Positions 18,222 to 26,786 of a DNA stretch of 64,000 nt are shown here, piece after piece; the stretch's first letter is position 1; each line of letters opens with the position of its first letter. The notes under the pieces are model-generated. The model was not told where the DNA came from, searched no databases, and saw only the letters and a program-made list of their open reading frames with translations. Source of the DNA: Parascardovia denticolens DSM 10105 = JCM 12538 (GTDB lineage: Bacteria; Actinomycetota; Actinomycetes; Actinomycetales; Bifidobacteriaceae); the NCBI RefSeq assembly GCF_001042675.1, contig NZ_AP012333.1:1612001-1676000 (forward strand). The letters run 5' to 3'. A program made the translations under genes and the position numbers.

Positions 18222-18620
18222 TTACCACACGTAGGCAACGATTTCGCCGCCGATGCCCCTGTCGAGGCATTCCTTCTGGGTCATCAAACCAGCGCTGGTG
18301 GAAATGATGGCGATACCAAGACCACCCAGGGGCATAGGCAGAGCGTCGGACTTGGCGTAACGACGCAGGCCTGGCTTGGAGACGCGCTTGATGCCATTGA
18401 TTGTCTGTTCGCCGCGGGGACCGTACTTGAGAGTAATCTCAAGGGTCTGGCCGACGCGGGCATCCTTGGCGGCGAAGTCCTTGATGTAGCCTTCGCGCTT
18501 GAGAATCTCGGCGATATGCGCCTTGAACTTCGAGTAAGGCATATCCACGGTCTCGTGTTTCGCCGCACTCGCATTACGCAGACGCGTCAACATGTCTGCG
18601 ATTGGATCTGTCATTGTCAT
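18222..18620 (-). CDS. rpsH: 30S ribosomal protein S8
   Basis: 132 residues from [18 protein letters not shown] further upstream ATG at 18683 would add 21 non-family residues. The C-terminus has [20 protein letters not shown] followed by EIVAYVW, the conserved rRNA-binding end. Confidence 0.96.
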   Translation of the reverse strand: MTMTDPIADMLTRLRNASAAKHETVDMPYSKFKAHIAEILKREGYIKDFAAKDARVGQTLEITLKYGPRGEQTINGIKRVSKPGLRRYAKSDALPMPLGGLGIAIISTSAGLMTQKECLDRGIGGEIVAYVW

Positions 18621-18702
18621 TGGGCTTATGCCCTTCCTCGCCGTGGTTTCCGTCGCTTGGCACCTCACAGGTGTATGGGCCACGGACCTTCAGCGTCAAT
18701 TT

Positions 18703-18888
18703 TTACCAACTGGACTTCGTTACGCCTGGGAGCTCACCGGCGTGGGCCTTGTTACGAAGGCATACGCGGCAGAGGCCGAACTTACGATAAACGGAATGAG
18801 GACGTCCGCACACCTGGCAGCGCGTATAAGAACGCACAGCGAACTTAGGCTTACGGGCCGCCTTGTTCTTCAGAGCGGTTTTTGCCAT
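18703..18888 (-). CDS. rpsZ: 30S ribosomal protein S14 type Z (zinc form)
   Basis: 61 residues from [30 protein letters not shown] and CRVCLRNKA give two Cys-X2-Cys pairs for one zinc, so this is the short C+ paralogue. A zinc-independent rpsN is not in this window. Confidence 0.96.
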   Translation of the reverse strand: MAKTALKNKAARKPKFAVRSYTRCQVCGRPHSVYRKFGLCRVCLRNKAHAGELPGVTKSSW

Positions 18889-18889
18889 A

Positions 18890-19459
18890 TTAGTTCTCCT
18901 TGAAAGGGAATCCAAGATGCTTCAGGAGGGCCTGAGCCTGCTTGTCATCCTTGGTGCTCGTGACGACTGTGATATCCATACCACGACGGTGGTCGATGGA
19001 ATCGGGATCGATCTCGTGGAACATGGACTGTTCGGTCAAACCGAAGTTGTAGTTTCCATTGCCGTCGAACTGGTTGCCGCTGATGCCGCGGAAATCGCGG
19101 ATGCGGGGCAGGGCCAGGGTCAAAAGACGATCCAGGAACTCCCACATGCGGTTGCCGCGTAGGGTGACGAAAGCGCCGATTTCCTGGCCTTCGCGCAGAT
19201 GGAATTGGGCGACGGACTTCTTGGCCTTGGTCACCTTGGGCTTCTGCCCGGTGATGAGGGTGAGGTCGCGGATCGCGCCTTCGATGAGCTTGGAGTCGCG
19301 GGCCGCGGCGCCAACGCCCATGGAGACGACGACCTTCTCCACACGAGCGACCTGCATGGGGTTGGAATACTTGAATTCCTTCTCCATTTCGGGCACGATT
19401 TCCTTGAGATAACGTTCCTTGAGGCGTGGAACAGCTGGTGCTTCCACAGTGGTGCTCAT
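18890..19459 (-). CDS. rplE: 50S ribosomal protein L5
   Basis: 189 residues. It includes [18 protein letters not shown] and [15 protein letters not shown], the 5S rRNA/P-site-tRNA contact regions. The stop is 1 bp from the rpsZ start and the beginning overlaps the rplX end by 4 bp. Confidence 0.97.
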   Translation of the reverse strand: MSTTVEAPAVPRLKERYLKEIVPEMEKEFKYSNPMQVARVEKVVVSMGVGAAARDSKLIEGAIRDLTLITGQKPKVTKAKKSVAQFHLREGQEIGAFVTLRGNRMWEFLDRLLTLALPRIRDFRGISGNQFDGNGNYNFGLTEQSMFHEIDPDSIDHRRGMDITVVTSTKDDKQAQALLKHLGFPFKEN

Positions 19460-19791
19460 GCTAGCTCCTTACCTGACTTCTTGGCGAAACGAGTGCGGAC
19501 CCGCTTCACCTTGCCATCACGCGCTTCTTCGGTGACCTTGACTCCCACGCGGGTGGGTTTCTTGGTCTCGGGGTCGATCACCATCACGTTGGAGCGATGG
19601 ATGGGGGCTTCCACGGAAACGATTCCGGCCTCCTGACCCTGCTGATTGGCGCGGACATGCTTCTTGACGATCTGAACGCCTTCGACGATCAGACGATCGT
19701 CCTTGAGGACGCGAAGGACCTTGCCTTCCGCTCCACGGTCTTTGCCGCGGATGACCTTGACCTGGTCGCCGCTCTTGATCTTAGCTACCAT
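19456..19791 (-). CDS. rplX: 50S ribosomal protein L24
   Basis: 111 residues with the KOW motif near the N-terminus ([20 protein letters not shown]), an early assembly protein of the large subunit. One base of overlap with rplN and 4 bp with rplE. Confidence 0.96.
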   Translation of the reverse strand: MVAKIKSGDQVKVIRGKDRGAEGKVLRVLKDDRLIVEGVQIVKKHVRANQQGQEAGIVSVEAPIHRSNVMVIDPETKKPTRVGVKVTEEARDGKVKRVRTRFAKKSGKELA

Positions 19792-20159
19792 CAGATCACC
19801 TCCGGAGCGAGGGACACGATCTTCATGAAGCGCTTATCGCGCAGTTCACGACCGACCGGTCCGAAAATACGGGTCCCCTTAGGCTCACGCCCGCTGCCGA
19901 GGATGACCGCAGCGTTCTCATCGAACTTGATGTAAGAGCCGTCCTTACGACGGTGCTCTTTGACTGTACGGACGACGACAGCCTTGACGACGTCGCCCTT
20001 CTTGACCGATCCACCAGGAATTGCATCCTTGATGGAGGCGACGATGATGTCGCCGATACCGGCATAGCGTCGCTTCGAACCACCGAGCACTCGGATAGCC
20101 AAGATCTCCTTGGCACCCGTGTTGTCGGCGACATGAAGCCGTGATTCTGGTTGAATCAT
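19791..20159 (-). CDS. rplN: 50S ribosomal protein L14
   Basis: 122 residues, [20 protein letters not shown] at the N-terminus and [20 protein letters not shown] near the C-terminus, exact family length. A 70-bp gap with a G/C-rich inverted repeat (GGCACACC/GGTGTGCC, about 20188-20211) separates it from rpsQ. Confidence 0.97.
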   Translation of the reverse strand: MIQPESRLHVADNTGAKEILAIRVLGGSKRRYAGIGDIIVASIKDAIPGGSVKKGDVVKAVVVRTVKEHRRKDGSYIKFDENAAVILGSGREPKGTRIFGPVGRELRDKRFMKIVSLAPEVI

Positions 20160-20229
20160 TGATTCTCCTTAGCCGAGCTGGTCCTCCCGGCACACCACAA
20201 GGGTGTGCCGGGAGCCTTGCCGAACTTAT

Positions 20230-20496
20230 TTACTTAGCACGCTCGACGATAGCGTTGAGACGCCAACGCTTCGTCTTGCTCAAAGGCCGTGTCTCCATAA
20301 TTGTAACAAAGTCACCGACATGTGCCTCGTTATTCTCATCATGGACCTTGACGTTGCGATTGCTACGCACGACCTTACCATACAGGGGGTGGGTGGAGCG
20401 CTGTTCCAGCGAAACGGTGATTGTCTTGTCCATGGAATCGGACACGACATAACCGCGGCGGACCTTGCGCTCGTTACGCTCAAGCTTTTCAGCCAT
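20230..20496 (-). CDS. rpsQ: 30S ribosomal protein S17
   Basis: 88 residues, an OB-fold with [17 protein letters not shown] and the family end [19 protein letters not shown]. It starts 2 bp after the rpmC stop. Confidence 0.96.
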   Translation of the reverse strand: MAEKLERNERKVRRGYVVSDSMDKTITVSLEQRSTHPLYGKVVRSNRNVKVHDENNEAHVGDFVTIMETRPLSKTKRWRLNAIVERAK

Positions 20497-20498
20497 GT

Positions 20499-20753
20499 TT
20501 ACTTCTCAGCCTTTCCGCTTGTCTCTTCGGGAGCTGTGGTGATACCAAGCTCACGCTCGCGCAGAACGGTGTACATACGGGAAACGTCCGCCTTCACCGC
20601 CTTGATGCGAGAATTGTTCTCGAGCTGGCTGGTTGCCTTCTGGAAGCGCAGGTTGAAGAGCTCTTCCTTGGACTTCTTGATGAGGTCCTCAATCTCGGCA
20701 TCAGTCTTCTCGTTGAGATTCTTGATACTGTAATCTGGAGTACCGATAGTCAT
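20499..20753 (-). CDS. rpmC: 50S ribosomal protein L29
   Basis: 84 residues. The helical-hairpin L29 core ([20 protein letters not shown]) lies between a short N-terminal extension and an acidic tail. L29 borders the exit tunnel. One base of overlap with rplP. Confidence 0.95.
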   Translation of the reverse strand: MTIGTPDYSIKNLNEKTDAEIEDLIKKSKEELFNLRFQKATSQLENNSRIKAVKADVSRMYTVLRERELGITTAPEETSGKAEK

Positions 20754-21172
20754 TAGTTGTTACCGCCTTCACGCGCGATGATCCTGCACTTCATGGGGAG
20801 CTTGTCGATCGCTCGACGAAGGGCCTCACGTGCGACATCTTCCGAGACACCGGAGATTTCAAACATAACACGTCCAGGATGCACATTGGCGATCCAGAAC
20901 TCGGGAGCGCCCTTACCGGAACCCATACGGGAACCCAGGGGGTGCTTGGTCAGGGGACGGTCGGGGAAGATGGTGATCCACACGCGACCGCCGCGCTTGA
21001 TGTAACGGGTCATGGCGATACGGGCGGCCTCGATCTGACGGTTGGTCACGTAGGCAGGCGCTAGGGCCTGGATGCCGAAATCACCGAAATTGATCTCATT
21101 GCCGCCTTTGGACATGCCGCGGCGGGCAGGACGCTGCTGCTTGCGGTACTTGACACGCTTTGGAATAAGCAT
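20753..21172 (-). CDS. rplP: 50S ribosomal protein L16
   Basis: 139 residues, [20 protein letters not shown] at the N-terminus and [20 protein letters not shown] next, with [15 protein letters not shown]. It binds near the A-site tRNA elbow. It lies 4 bp after rpsC. Confidence 0.97.
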   Translation of the reverse strand: MLIPKRVKYRKQQRPARRGMSKGGNEINFGDFGIQALAPAYVTNRQIEAARIAMTRYIKRGGRVWITIFPDRPLTKHPLGSRMGSGKGAPEFWIANVHPGRVMFEISGVSEDVAREALRRAIDKLPMKCRIIAREGGNN

Positions 21173-21176
21173 CCGT

Positions 21177-21989
21177 TTACTCCTTTACTTCTGCTTGTTC
21201 AGCCGCTGGAGCTGGTTCGGCGGTCTCAGCCTGAGCCGGGGCCGGAGCGGCCTGCTGCTGGGGCTGGGCGCCGCCGCGGTTGCCACGACGGGGACGGTTG
21301 CCACGACGGGGACGGTTGTTCTGGGAAGCCTGCTGCTCCTCGAACTCGCGCTCGGTCATGTCGCCCTTATAGATCCAGACCTTGACGCCGATGCGGCCGT
21401 AAGTGGTCTTGGCCTCGAAGAAGCCGTAATCGATGAGGGCGCGCAGGGTCTGCAGAGGCACGCGGCCTTCACGGTAGAACTCGGACCGGCTCATCTCGGC
21501 GCCGCCGAGGCGACCGGAGAGCTTGATTCGAATGCCGTGGGCGCCGGCGCGCATGGCATCCTGCTGGGCCTTGCGCATGGCGCGACGGAAGGTGACGCGG
21601 TTGGTCAGCTGCTCGGCGATACTCTGAGCGACCAGCTGGGCGTCCAAAGCGGCGTTCTTCACTTCGAAGATGTTGAGCTGGACCTGCTTGCCGGTGATCT
21701 TCTCGAGCTTGGCGCGAACGCGGTCAGCCTCGGCCCCGCGGCGACCGATGACGATGCCGGGGCGGGCGGTGTGGATATCCACGCGGACGCGGTCACGGGT
21801 ACGCTCGATGACGATGCGGGAGACGCCCGCGCGTTCGAGGTCCTTTTCCATCTCCTTGCGGATCTTGTCATCCTCGAGGACGAAGTCGCGGTAACGCTCC
21901 CCCACCTTGGTGGAGTCGGAGAACCACTTGCTGCGATGATATTCGGTTACGCCGAGGCGGTAGCCGAAGGGGTTAACTTTTTGTCCCAT
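21177..21989 (-). CDS. rpsC: 30S ribosomal protein S3, with low-complexity tail
   Basis: 270 residues. KH domain with [20 protein letters not shown] and C-terminal S3 domain ([14 protein letters not shown]). The last 50 residues are a low-complexity extension beginning with RPRRGN twice in tandem (an 18-bp duplication in the DNA), then Gln/Ala/Pro/Glu. The tail is absent in E. coli S3 and is probably unstructured and solvent-exposed. Confidence 0.97.
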   Translation of the reverse strand: MGQKVNPFGYRLGVTEYHRSKWFSDSTKVGERYRDFVLEDDKIRKEMEKDLERAGVSRIVIERTRDRVRVDIHTARPGIVIGRRGAEADRVRAKLEKITGKQVQLNIFEVKNAALDAQLVAQSIAEQLTNRVTFRRAMRKAQQDAMRAGAHGIRIKLSGRLGGAEMSRSEFYREGRVPLQTLRALIDYGFFEAKTTYGRIGVKVWIYKGDMTEREFEEQQASQNNRPRRGNRPRRGNRGGAQPQQQAAPAPAQAETAEPAPAAEQAEVKE

Positions 21990-22349
21990 TTAACGGGCTC
22001 CTTCCTTGTCGGCGACGACCACGGTGATGTGGCTGGTCCGCTTGTTGATACGGCCGGCGCGTCCCTGGGCGCGAGCACGGAAACGCTTCAAAGTCACGCC
22101 TTCATCAACGTAGGTTTCCTTGACAACAAGCTCATTCTCACGGAATGGGGCGTTCTCCTTGTCGGCCAGCACGCGGGCGTTGGCCACGGCGCTTTCCAAG
22201 GTCTTGCGGACCGGGACGGCCGCAGCCTGAGGAGCGAACTTCAGGATGGTGATGGCTTCGGTCGCCTTCTTGCCTCGGATGAGGTCAACCATGCGGCGAG
22301 CCTTGCGTGGCGTCACGCGTACGTGACGGGCGATTGCTTTAGCTTCCAT
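21990..22349 (-). CDS. rplV: 50S ribosomal protein L22
   Basis: 119 residues. [20 protein letters not shown] and [20 protein letters not shown] are the hallmarks, including the beta-hairpin that lines the exit tunnel. It abuts rpsC without a gap. Confidence 0.97.
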   Translation of the reverse strand: MEAKAIARHVRVTPRKARRMVDLIRGKKATEAITILKFAPQAAAVPVRKTLESAVANARVLADKENAPFRENELVVKETYVDEGVTLKRFRARAQGRAGRINKRTSHITVVVADKEGAR

Positions 22350-22369
22350 ATGACTTAACTCTTCCTGCC

Positions 22370-22648
22370 TTAACGGCGTGCCTTCTTGTCGTCCTTCACA
22401 TGGCCGCGGAAAGTACGCGTGGGAGCGAACTCGCCGAGCTTGTGACCGACCATTGCTTCTGTTACAAATACTGGGACATGAGTGCGCCCATTGTGCACGG
22501 CGAACGTGTGACCAATGAAATCGGGCGTGATCATGGAACGACGGGACCAGGTCTTGATGACGTCATGGGTTCCCCTTTCGTTCTGGACGTCGACCTTTTT
22601 CTGCAAGTGGGCGTCGACGAAGGGGCCCTTCTTGATGCTACGAGTCAT
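22370..22648 (-). CDS. rpsS: 30S ribosomal protein S19
   Basis: 92 residues, [19 protein letters not shown] at the start with [19 protein letters not shown] in the body, full length. Binds 16S rRNA in the head with S13. Confidence 0.97.
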   Translation of the reverse strand: MTRSIKKGPFVDAHLQKKVDVQNERGTHDVIKTWSRRSMITPDFIGHTFAVHNGRTHVPVFVTEAMVGHKLGEFAPTRTFRGHVKDDKKARR

Positions 22649-22664
22649 ATCTTACGACACTTCC

Positions 22665-23495
22665 TTACTTGCGATGCTTACCGGATGGACGGCGACGGAC
22701 AATCATCTTGTTCGAAGCCTTCTTAGGATGACGGGTACGGACCTCGCCTTTGCCCCACGGGGACACAGGCGGCTTACCACCGCGGGTACGACCACCATGA
22801 GGATGGTCCACAGGGTTCATGGACTCACCACGGGTGATGGGTCGCTTGCCGATCCAACGGGCGCGGCCGGCCTTACCCAGCTCGATGTTGGCGTGTTCGG
22901 AGTTGCCGACCTCGCCAACGGTCGCGCGGCAGCGGGCGTCCACGTTGCGGATCTCGCCGGAAGGCATGCGGAGCTGCGCGTACGCGCCGTCCTTGGCGAC
23001 CAGCTGCACGGCAGCGCCTGCGGAACGGGCGATCTTGGCACCGCCCAGAGGACGCAGTTCGATGGCGTGCACGATGGTACCAGTGGGGATGTTACGCAGA
23101 GGCAGGTTGTTGCCTGGCTTGATGTCCGCGTTCTCACCGGTCTCGATGGGGTCGCCCTGCTTGATTCCCTCCGGGGCGATGATGTAGCGCTTCTCGCCGT
23201 CTGCGTAAGTGAGCAGGGCGATACGGGCGGAACGGTTGGGATCGTACTCGATCTCAGAAACCTTGGCTGGCACGCCATCCTTGTCCCAACGCTTGAAATC
23301 GATGAGACGGTACTGACGCTTGTGCCCGCCGCCGCGATGACGGCTGGTCACGCGACCGTAAGAGTTACGGCCGCCAGTCTTGCTGAGTTTACGAAGCAAG
23401 GACTTCTCAGGAGTGGAACGGGTGATCTCCGAGAAATCGGAGACGGAGGCGTTGCGGCGTCCTGGAGTCGTCGGCTTATATTGACGGATAGCCAT
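22665..23495 (-). CDS. rplB: 50S ribosomal protein L2
   Basis: 276 residues. It contains [19 protein letters not shown] and the peptidyl-transferase-proximal [15 protein letters not shown] with its key His. Complete length. It lies 30 bp after rplW. Confidence 0.98.
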   Translation of the reverse strand: MAIRQYKPTTPGRRNASVSDFSEITRSTPEKSLLRKLSKTGGRNSYGRVTSRHRGGGHKRQYRLIDFKRWDKDGVPAKVSEIEYDPNRSARIALLTYADGEKRYIIAPEGIKQGDPIETGENADIKPGNNLPLRNIPTGTIVHAIELRPLGGAKIARSAGAAVQLVAKDGAYAQLRMPSGEIRNVDARCRATVGEVGNSEHANIELGKAGRARWIGKRPITRGESMNPVDHPHGGRTRGGKPPVSPWGKGEVRTRHPKKASNKMIVRRRPSGKHRK

Positions 23496-23525
23496 AATTT
23501 AGTACCTAACTTTCTCGGCTAACCT

Positions 23526-23822
23526 TTAGTTACCGAAGATATCGATCGTCTGGCCCTGGGCCACGGTCACGATCGCCCGCTTCTGGGCGGCGCGGTGGCC
23601 AAGACCGGTGCGGGTGCGCTGGGTCTTGCCCTGACGATGAAGAGTGTTGACGTTTGTTACCTTGACCTTGAAGATCTCCTCGATGGCGCGCTTGATCTCG
23701 ATCTTGTGGGCGTCAGGAGCAACCACGAAGGTGTACTGGCCGCGATCGGAGTTGGCGTAGCTCTTTTCGGAGACGACAGGGCGAAGGATGATGTCATGTG
23801 CAGTTTTACGGGTTACGGCCAT
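23526..23822 (-). CDS. rplW: 50S ribosomal protein L23
   Basis: 98 residues. [20 protein letters not shown] and [20 protein letters not shown] are conserved. L23 lies at the tunnel exit and docks SRP and trigger factor. It starts 2 bp after rplD. Confidence 0.96.
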   Translation of the reverse strand: MAVTRKTAHDIILRPVVSEKSYANSDRGQYTFVVAPDAHKIEIKRAIEEIFKVKVTNVNTLHRQGKTQRTRTGLGHRAAQKRAIVTVAQGQTIDIFGN

Positions 23823-23824
23823 TG

Positions 23825-24484
23825 TTAAGCCTCCTTGACTGACTCGTCGCCAGCGACGAAGGCTTCGAGGCCTTCCTTGGTGAAGACCACGTCTTCAGCG
23901 GTGACGACATCGTAGGTGTTGAGCTGATCGGCGAAAAGCACATGCACGGTCGGCAGGTTACGCACGGACAGCCACTCGTTGATGTTGTCGCGGGACACCA
24001 CGATGGTGGCGAAGCGGGATTCAACCACGGGCTGCAAGGCGGCGACGGCTGCCTTGGTGGAAGGTTTGTCGGAGATGGCGAAGTCGACCACATGCACGCG
24101 ACCGGCGTTGAAGCGGTCGGAAAGCACATAATTCAGGGCCGCCAGCTTCATCTTCCTAGGAGTGCGCTGGGAGTAATCACGAGGCACGGGACCGTGGACC
24201 ACGGCACCGCCAGCGAACTGGGGAGCGCGAATGGAGCCTTGACGGGCACGACCGGTGCCCTTCTGCTTCCATGGCTTCTTGCCGCCGCCGGAAATCCGGG
24301 CGCGGTTCTTGACGGCGTGGGTACCTTGGCGGGCAGCGGCCAGCTGAGCGATGACCACCTGGTGGACCAAGGGGACATGCTTGACCACGTCTTCCTGAGC
24401 GATGCCGAAGACCTCGGAAGGAGCCTCGACCTGGCCGGAAGCCTTGCCGTTAGCGGAAGTGACCTTCAAAGAAATGTTTGCCAT
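23825..24484 (-). CDS. rplD: 50S ribosomal protein L4
   Basis: 219 residues. The tunnel loop region [20 protein letters not shown] is intact. In some bacteria L4 autoregulates the S10 operon; no leader structure supporting this was identified here. It lies 4 bp after rplC. Confidence 0.97.
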   Translation of the reverse strand: MANISLKVTSANGKASGQVEAPSEVFGIAQEDVVKHVPLVHQVVIAQLAAARQGTHAVKNRARISGGGKKPWKQKGTGRARQGSIRAPQFAGGAVVHGPVPRDYSQRTPRKMKLAALNYVLSDRFNAGRVHVVDFAISDKPSTKAAVAALQPVVESRFATIVVSRDNINEWLSVRNLPTVHVLFADQLNTYDVVTAEDVVFTKEGLEAFVAGDESVKEA

Positions 24485-24488
24485 GGTA

Positions 24489-25142
24489 CTACTTTGCTCC
24501 CTTCACAGCGGAACGGACGAGAACGATGGCTCCCTTAGGCCCGGGGATGGCGCCCTTGATGGCGATCAGGCCATTCTCGACATCCGCGGAGACGACGGTC
24601 AAACCCTGGGTGGTGTGGGTCACATGACCCATGCGGCCGGCCATGCGCTTGCCCTTGAGCACGCGGCTGGGGGTGGCGCAAGCGCCGATGGAACCAGGGC
24701 GGCGTTCGTTTTTGTGAGAACCGTGGGTGCGGCGGTAGGACTTGAAGCCCCAACGCTTGATGGTGCCGGCGAAGCCCTTGCCCTTGGTGGTGCCGGTGAC
24801 GTCCACCTGATCCCCATCGGAGAAGGTGTCGGCTGCCAGTTCCTGACCGGGCTGATAGCTACCGGCGTCCTCGGTGCGCACCTCGACCAGGTGACGGCGA
24901 GGAGTCACGCCGGCCTTGGCGAAGTGACCAGCCAGAGGCTTGGTGACCTTGGTGGGGTCGATGGCCCCATAACCAAGCTGAACGGCCTTGTAACCGTCGC
25001 GGTCTTCGCTCTTGACGGCGGTGACCACGTTGGTGGAGACGTCCACCAGGGTGACGGGGACGAAGAACCCGTTCTCATCCCAGATCTGTGACATGCCGAG
25101 CTTCTTGCCGACAAGCGCAGTGCGATTGATATTCGATGTCAT
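24489..25142 (-). CDS. rplC: 50S ribosomal protein L3
   Basis: 217 residues from [20 protein letters not shown], chosen because GGAGGAAGA precedes it directly. An upstream ATG at 25196 would overlap rps[20 protein letters not shown] is the conserved extension that reaches toward the peptidyl transferase centre. Confidence 0.97.
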   Translation of the reverse strand: MTSNINRTALVGKKLGMSQIWDENGFFVPVTLVDVSTNVVTAVKSEDRDGYKAVQLGYGAIDPTKVTKPLAGHFAKAGVTPRRHLVEVRTEDAGSYQPGQELAADTFSDGDQVDVTGTTKGKGFAGTIKRWGFKSYRRTHGSHKNERRPGSIGACATPSRVLKGKRMAGRMGHVTHTTQGLTVVSADVENGLIAIKGAIPGPKGAIVLVRSAVKGAK

Positions 25143-25155
25143 TCTTCCTCCTCCC

Positions 25156-25464
25156 CTACAGCTTGATCTCGATGTTGACGTCCGCAGGCAGATCAAGACG
25201 CATCAGGGAATCGACCGCCTTGGGGGTCGGGTCCACGATGTCGATGAGGCGCTTATGGGTGCGCATCTCGAAATGCTCGCGAGAATCCTTGTACTTATGA
25301 GGAGAACGGATAACAACGAAGACGTTCTTCTCAGTAGGAAGAGGAACGGGGCCAACCACGGTTGCGCCTGCGTTCGTGACCGTTTCGACAATCTTCTTTG
25401 CCGACTGGTCAATGACCTCATGGTCATAGGACTTTAGCCTGATGCGGATTTTCTGTCCCGCCAT
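25156..25464 (-). CDS. rpsJ: 30S ribosomal protein S10, first gene of the cluster
   Basis: 102 residues, [19 protein letters not shown] start and [20 protein letters not shown] core, full length. Also a NusG/NusB partner in transcription antitermination. It leads the 20-gene minus-strand run to rplO. Confidence 0.97.
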   Translation of the reverse strand: MAGQKIRIRLKSYDHEVIDQSAKKIVETVTNAGATVVGPVPLPTEKNVFVVIRSPHKYKDSREHFEMRTHKRLIDIVDPTPKAVDSLMRLDLPADVNIEIKL

Positions 25465-25807
25465 TGCTGTCTGCCCTTTCTGCGATTCGTTACATTACCG
25501 ACCTGTTATTGGGCACTTCAGCACACTCTCCCCCGAAACACCGGGAGGCGAGACCACATCAGTGCGCAGCTCGCAAGTCTTCCTTGCGTCTACGCTCGCT
25601 ATTCATAATTCAAATATACGAGCCTTGAACAGGCAACTCGTCCATTTAAACACAGCCCCTGGCCAAAGTCAGAAGGCGTGTTTCCCCTTCATCCTTCCGT
25701 CCCTCCACGCGCCCGCCGACCTCCACGGCAACGGCACATGGCGTTCATATCCTTCCTGGCAATCGAGGCGCTCGCATATCTCCCGGAGTTCGCGGCAATC
25801 CTGGCGC
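25465..25807 (-). promoter_or_regulatory. Leader/promoter region of the S10 operon
   Basis: There is no gene in this 343-bp spacer. An AT-rich island at 25600-25650 on minus holds TTGCCT, 17 bp, TTGAAT, with an alternative TTCAAG, 16 bp, TATGAA nearby. If either is used, the leader is 110-150 nt, long enough for regulation. The region 25660-25800 is featureless. Confidence 0.35.
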
Positions 25808-26542
25808 TCAACCAGCGGGGTCAAAGATCGTCTTGGTCCCATGCGGGACGGTCGATACCAGGACGCCGCTTCGGGAATAGTAGGTGAGGGTGCAGGCGGC
25901 CGGCCCGAACTCCAGAGTGTACCACCGCTTACGATCCACGGAGTCCACCGTCACCTTGATCTCTTTCTTCGTCTTGAGGTCCTTATAGATGAGGATCAGA
26001 TCGCCTGGCTCCTTCTCATGCGTATCCGTCTTGGCCTCGATGAGGACCGCCTCCGTGGTCACCGGCCCCAGAACGAGGTCATTGATGGCATGGGATAAGG
26101 TGACGAATCCGAAAGCGCCAAGCGCGACCATAGCCACTCATAGCCACTATGGCGACGATATCCGCCAGCGCCTTCCAGACGCCGCTGCCGCTTTTCCATC
26201 CGCCGGACCGCCCCCCGTTTTTTCCCCTGCGGAGGCGATCGGGGACGTTCAGCCTGAGGATGACGATGAGGACCGTTACCCCCAAACCGAAGAAGAAGAG
26301 GCCGCCCAGACCTTTGCGGATCAAACCGACCAGGCCGATGGACGACATGAAGAAATAGGCCAGGACGAAGCCGAAGATGGCCAGGACGTAGAGGCCAAGA
26401 TCCAGTAGGGCCAGGAGCCCGGAATCTTTCGGGTCCCCTTCGCCGGCGGAGAGGAAGGGGACGACGATTGCGGGGTCCGGCCGGAAAGATCAGGGGACAA
26501 AGCCTGAGGGGTGTCGAAAGGTTTCTGGTCATCTGCGGCCAT
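25808..26542 (-). pseudogene. Hypothetical three-helix membrane protein, broken by a 10-bp tandem duplication and a further shift
   Basis: From an ATG at 26542 (GGAG upstream) the reading frame begins MAADDQKPFDTPQALSPDLS. One base is missing in the CCGGCCGG at 26477-26484; restoring it gives GPDPAIVVPFLSAGEGDPKD and then a helix LLALLDLGLYVLAIFGFVLA. A second helix lies near GLFFFGLGVTVLIVILRL. The second break is an exact 10-bp direct duplication, CATAGCCACT twice at 26129-26148. Removing one copy joins DIVAIVAM to VALGAFGFVTL and the remaining soluble domain (VTTEAVLIEAKTDTHEKEPG onward), which has the feel of a DUF3592-type module. The family is not securely recognised. As sequenced it cannot give the full protein. 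Confidence 0.65.
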
Positions 26543-26690
26543 GGCGTTCTCCAGTCTTCCGTGACGCGATCTGTCTTTCCTTCCATGATACCCGCCTGAC
26601 CGGTACAGGAAAAGACGACAGTCAGGAGGCGAAGAGAGGAAGATGGACGAGGAAGACGAAGAAGAAGACGGAAGGCGATCCAAGAGGGCA

Positions 26691-26750
26691 AAGAAAGACC
26701 CCGCCCCCGCAGGATCCCTTCAAGAAGAAGGTCACATGCGAGGCGGGGCC
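26691..26750 (-). terminator. Terminator-like hairpin after adhE
   Basis: GGCCCCGCC at 26750-26742 can pair with GGCGGGGTC at 26705-26697 across a 36-nt loop, followed by TTTCTTTG. Large loop and weak U-tract, so only moderate support. Confidence 0.5.
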
Positions 26751-26786
26751 AGTCAGCCAAACCTATCCGATCCAGGCCCGCGGTGC

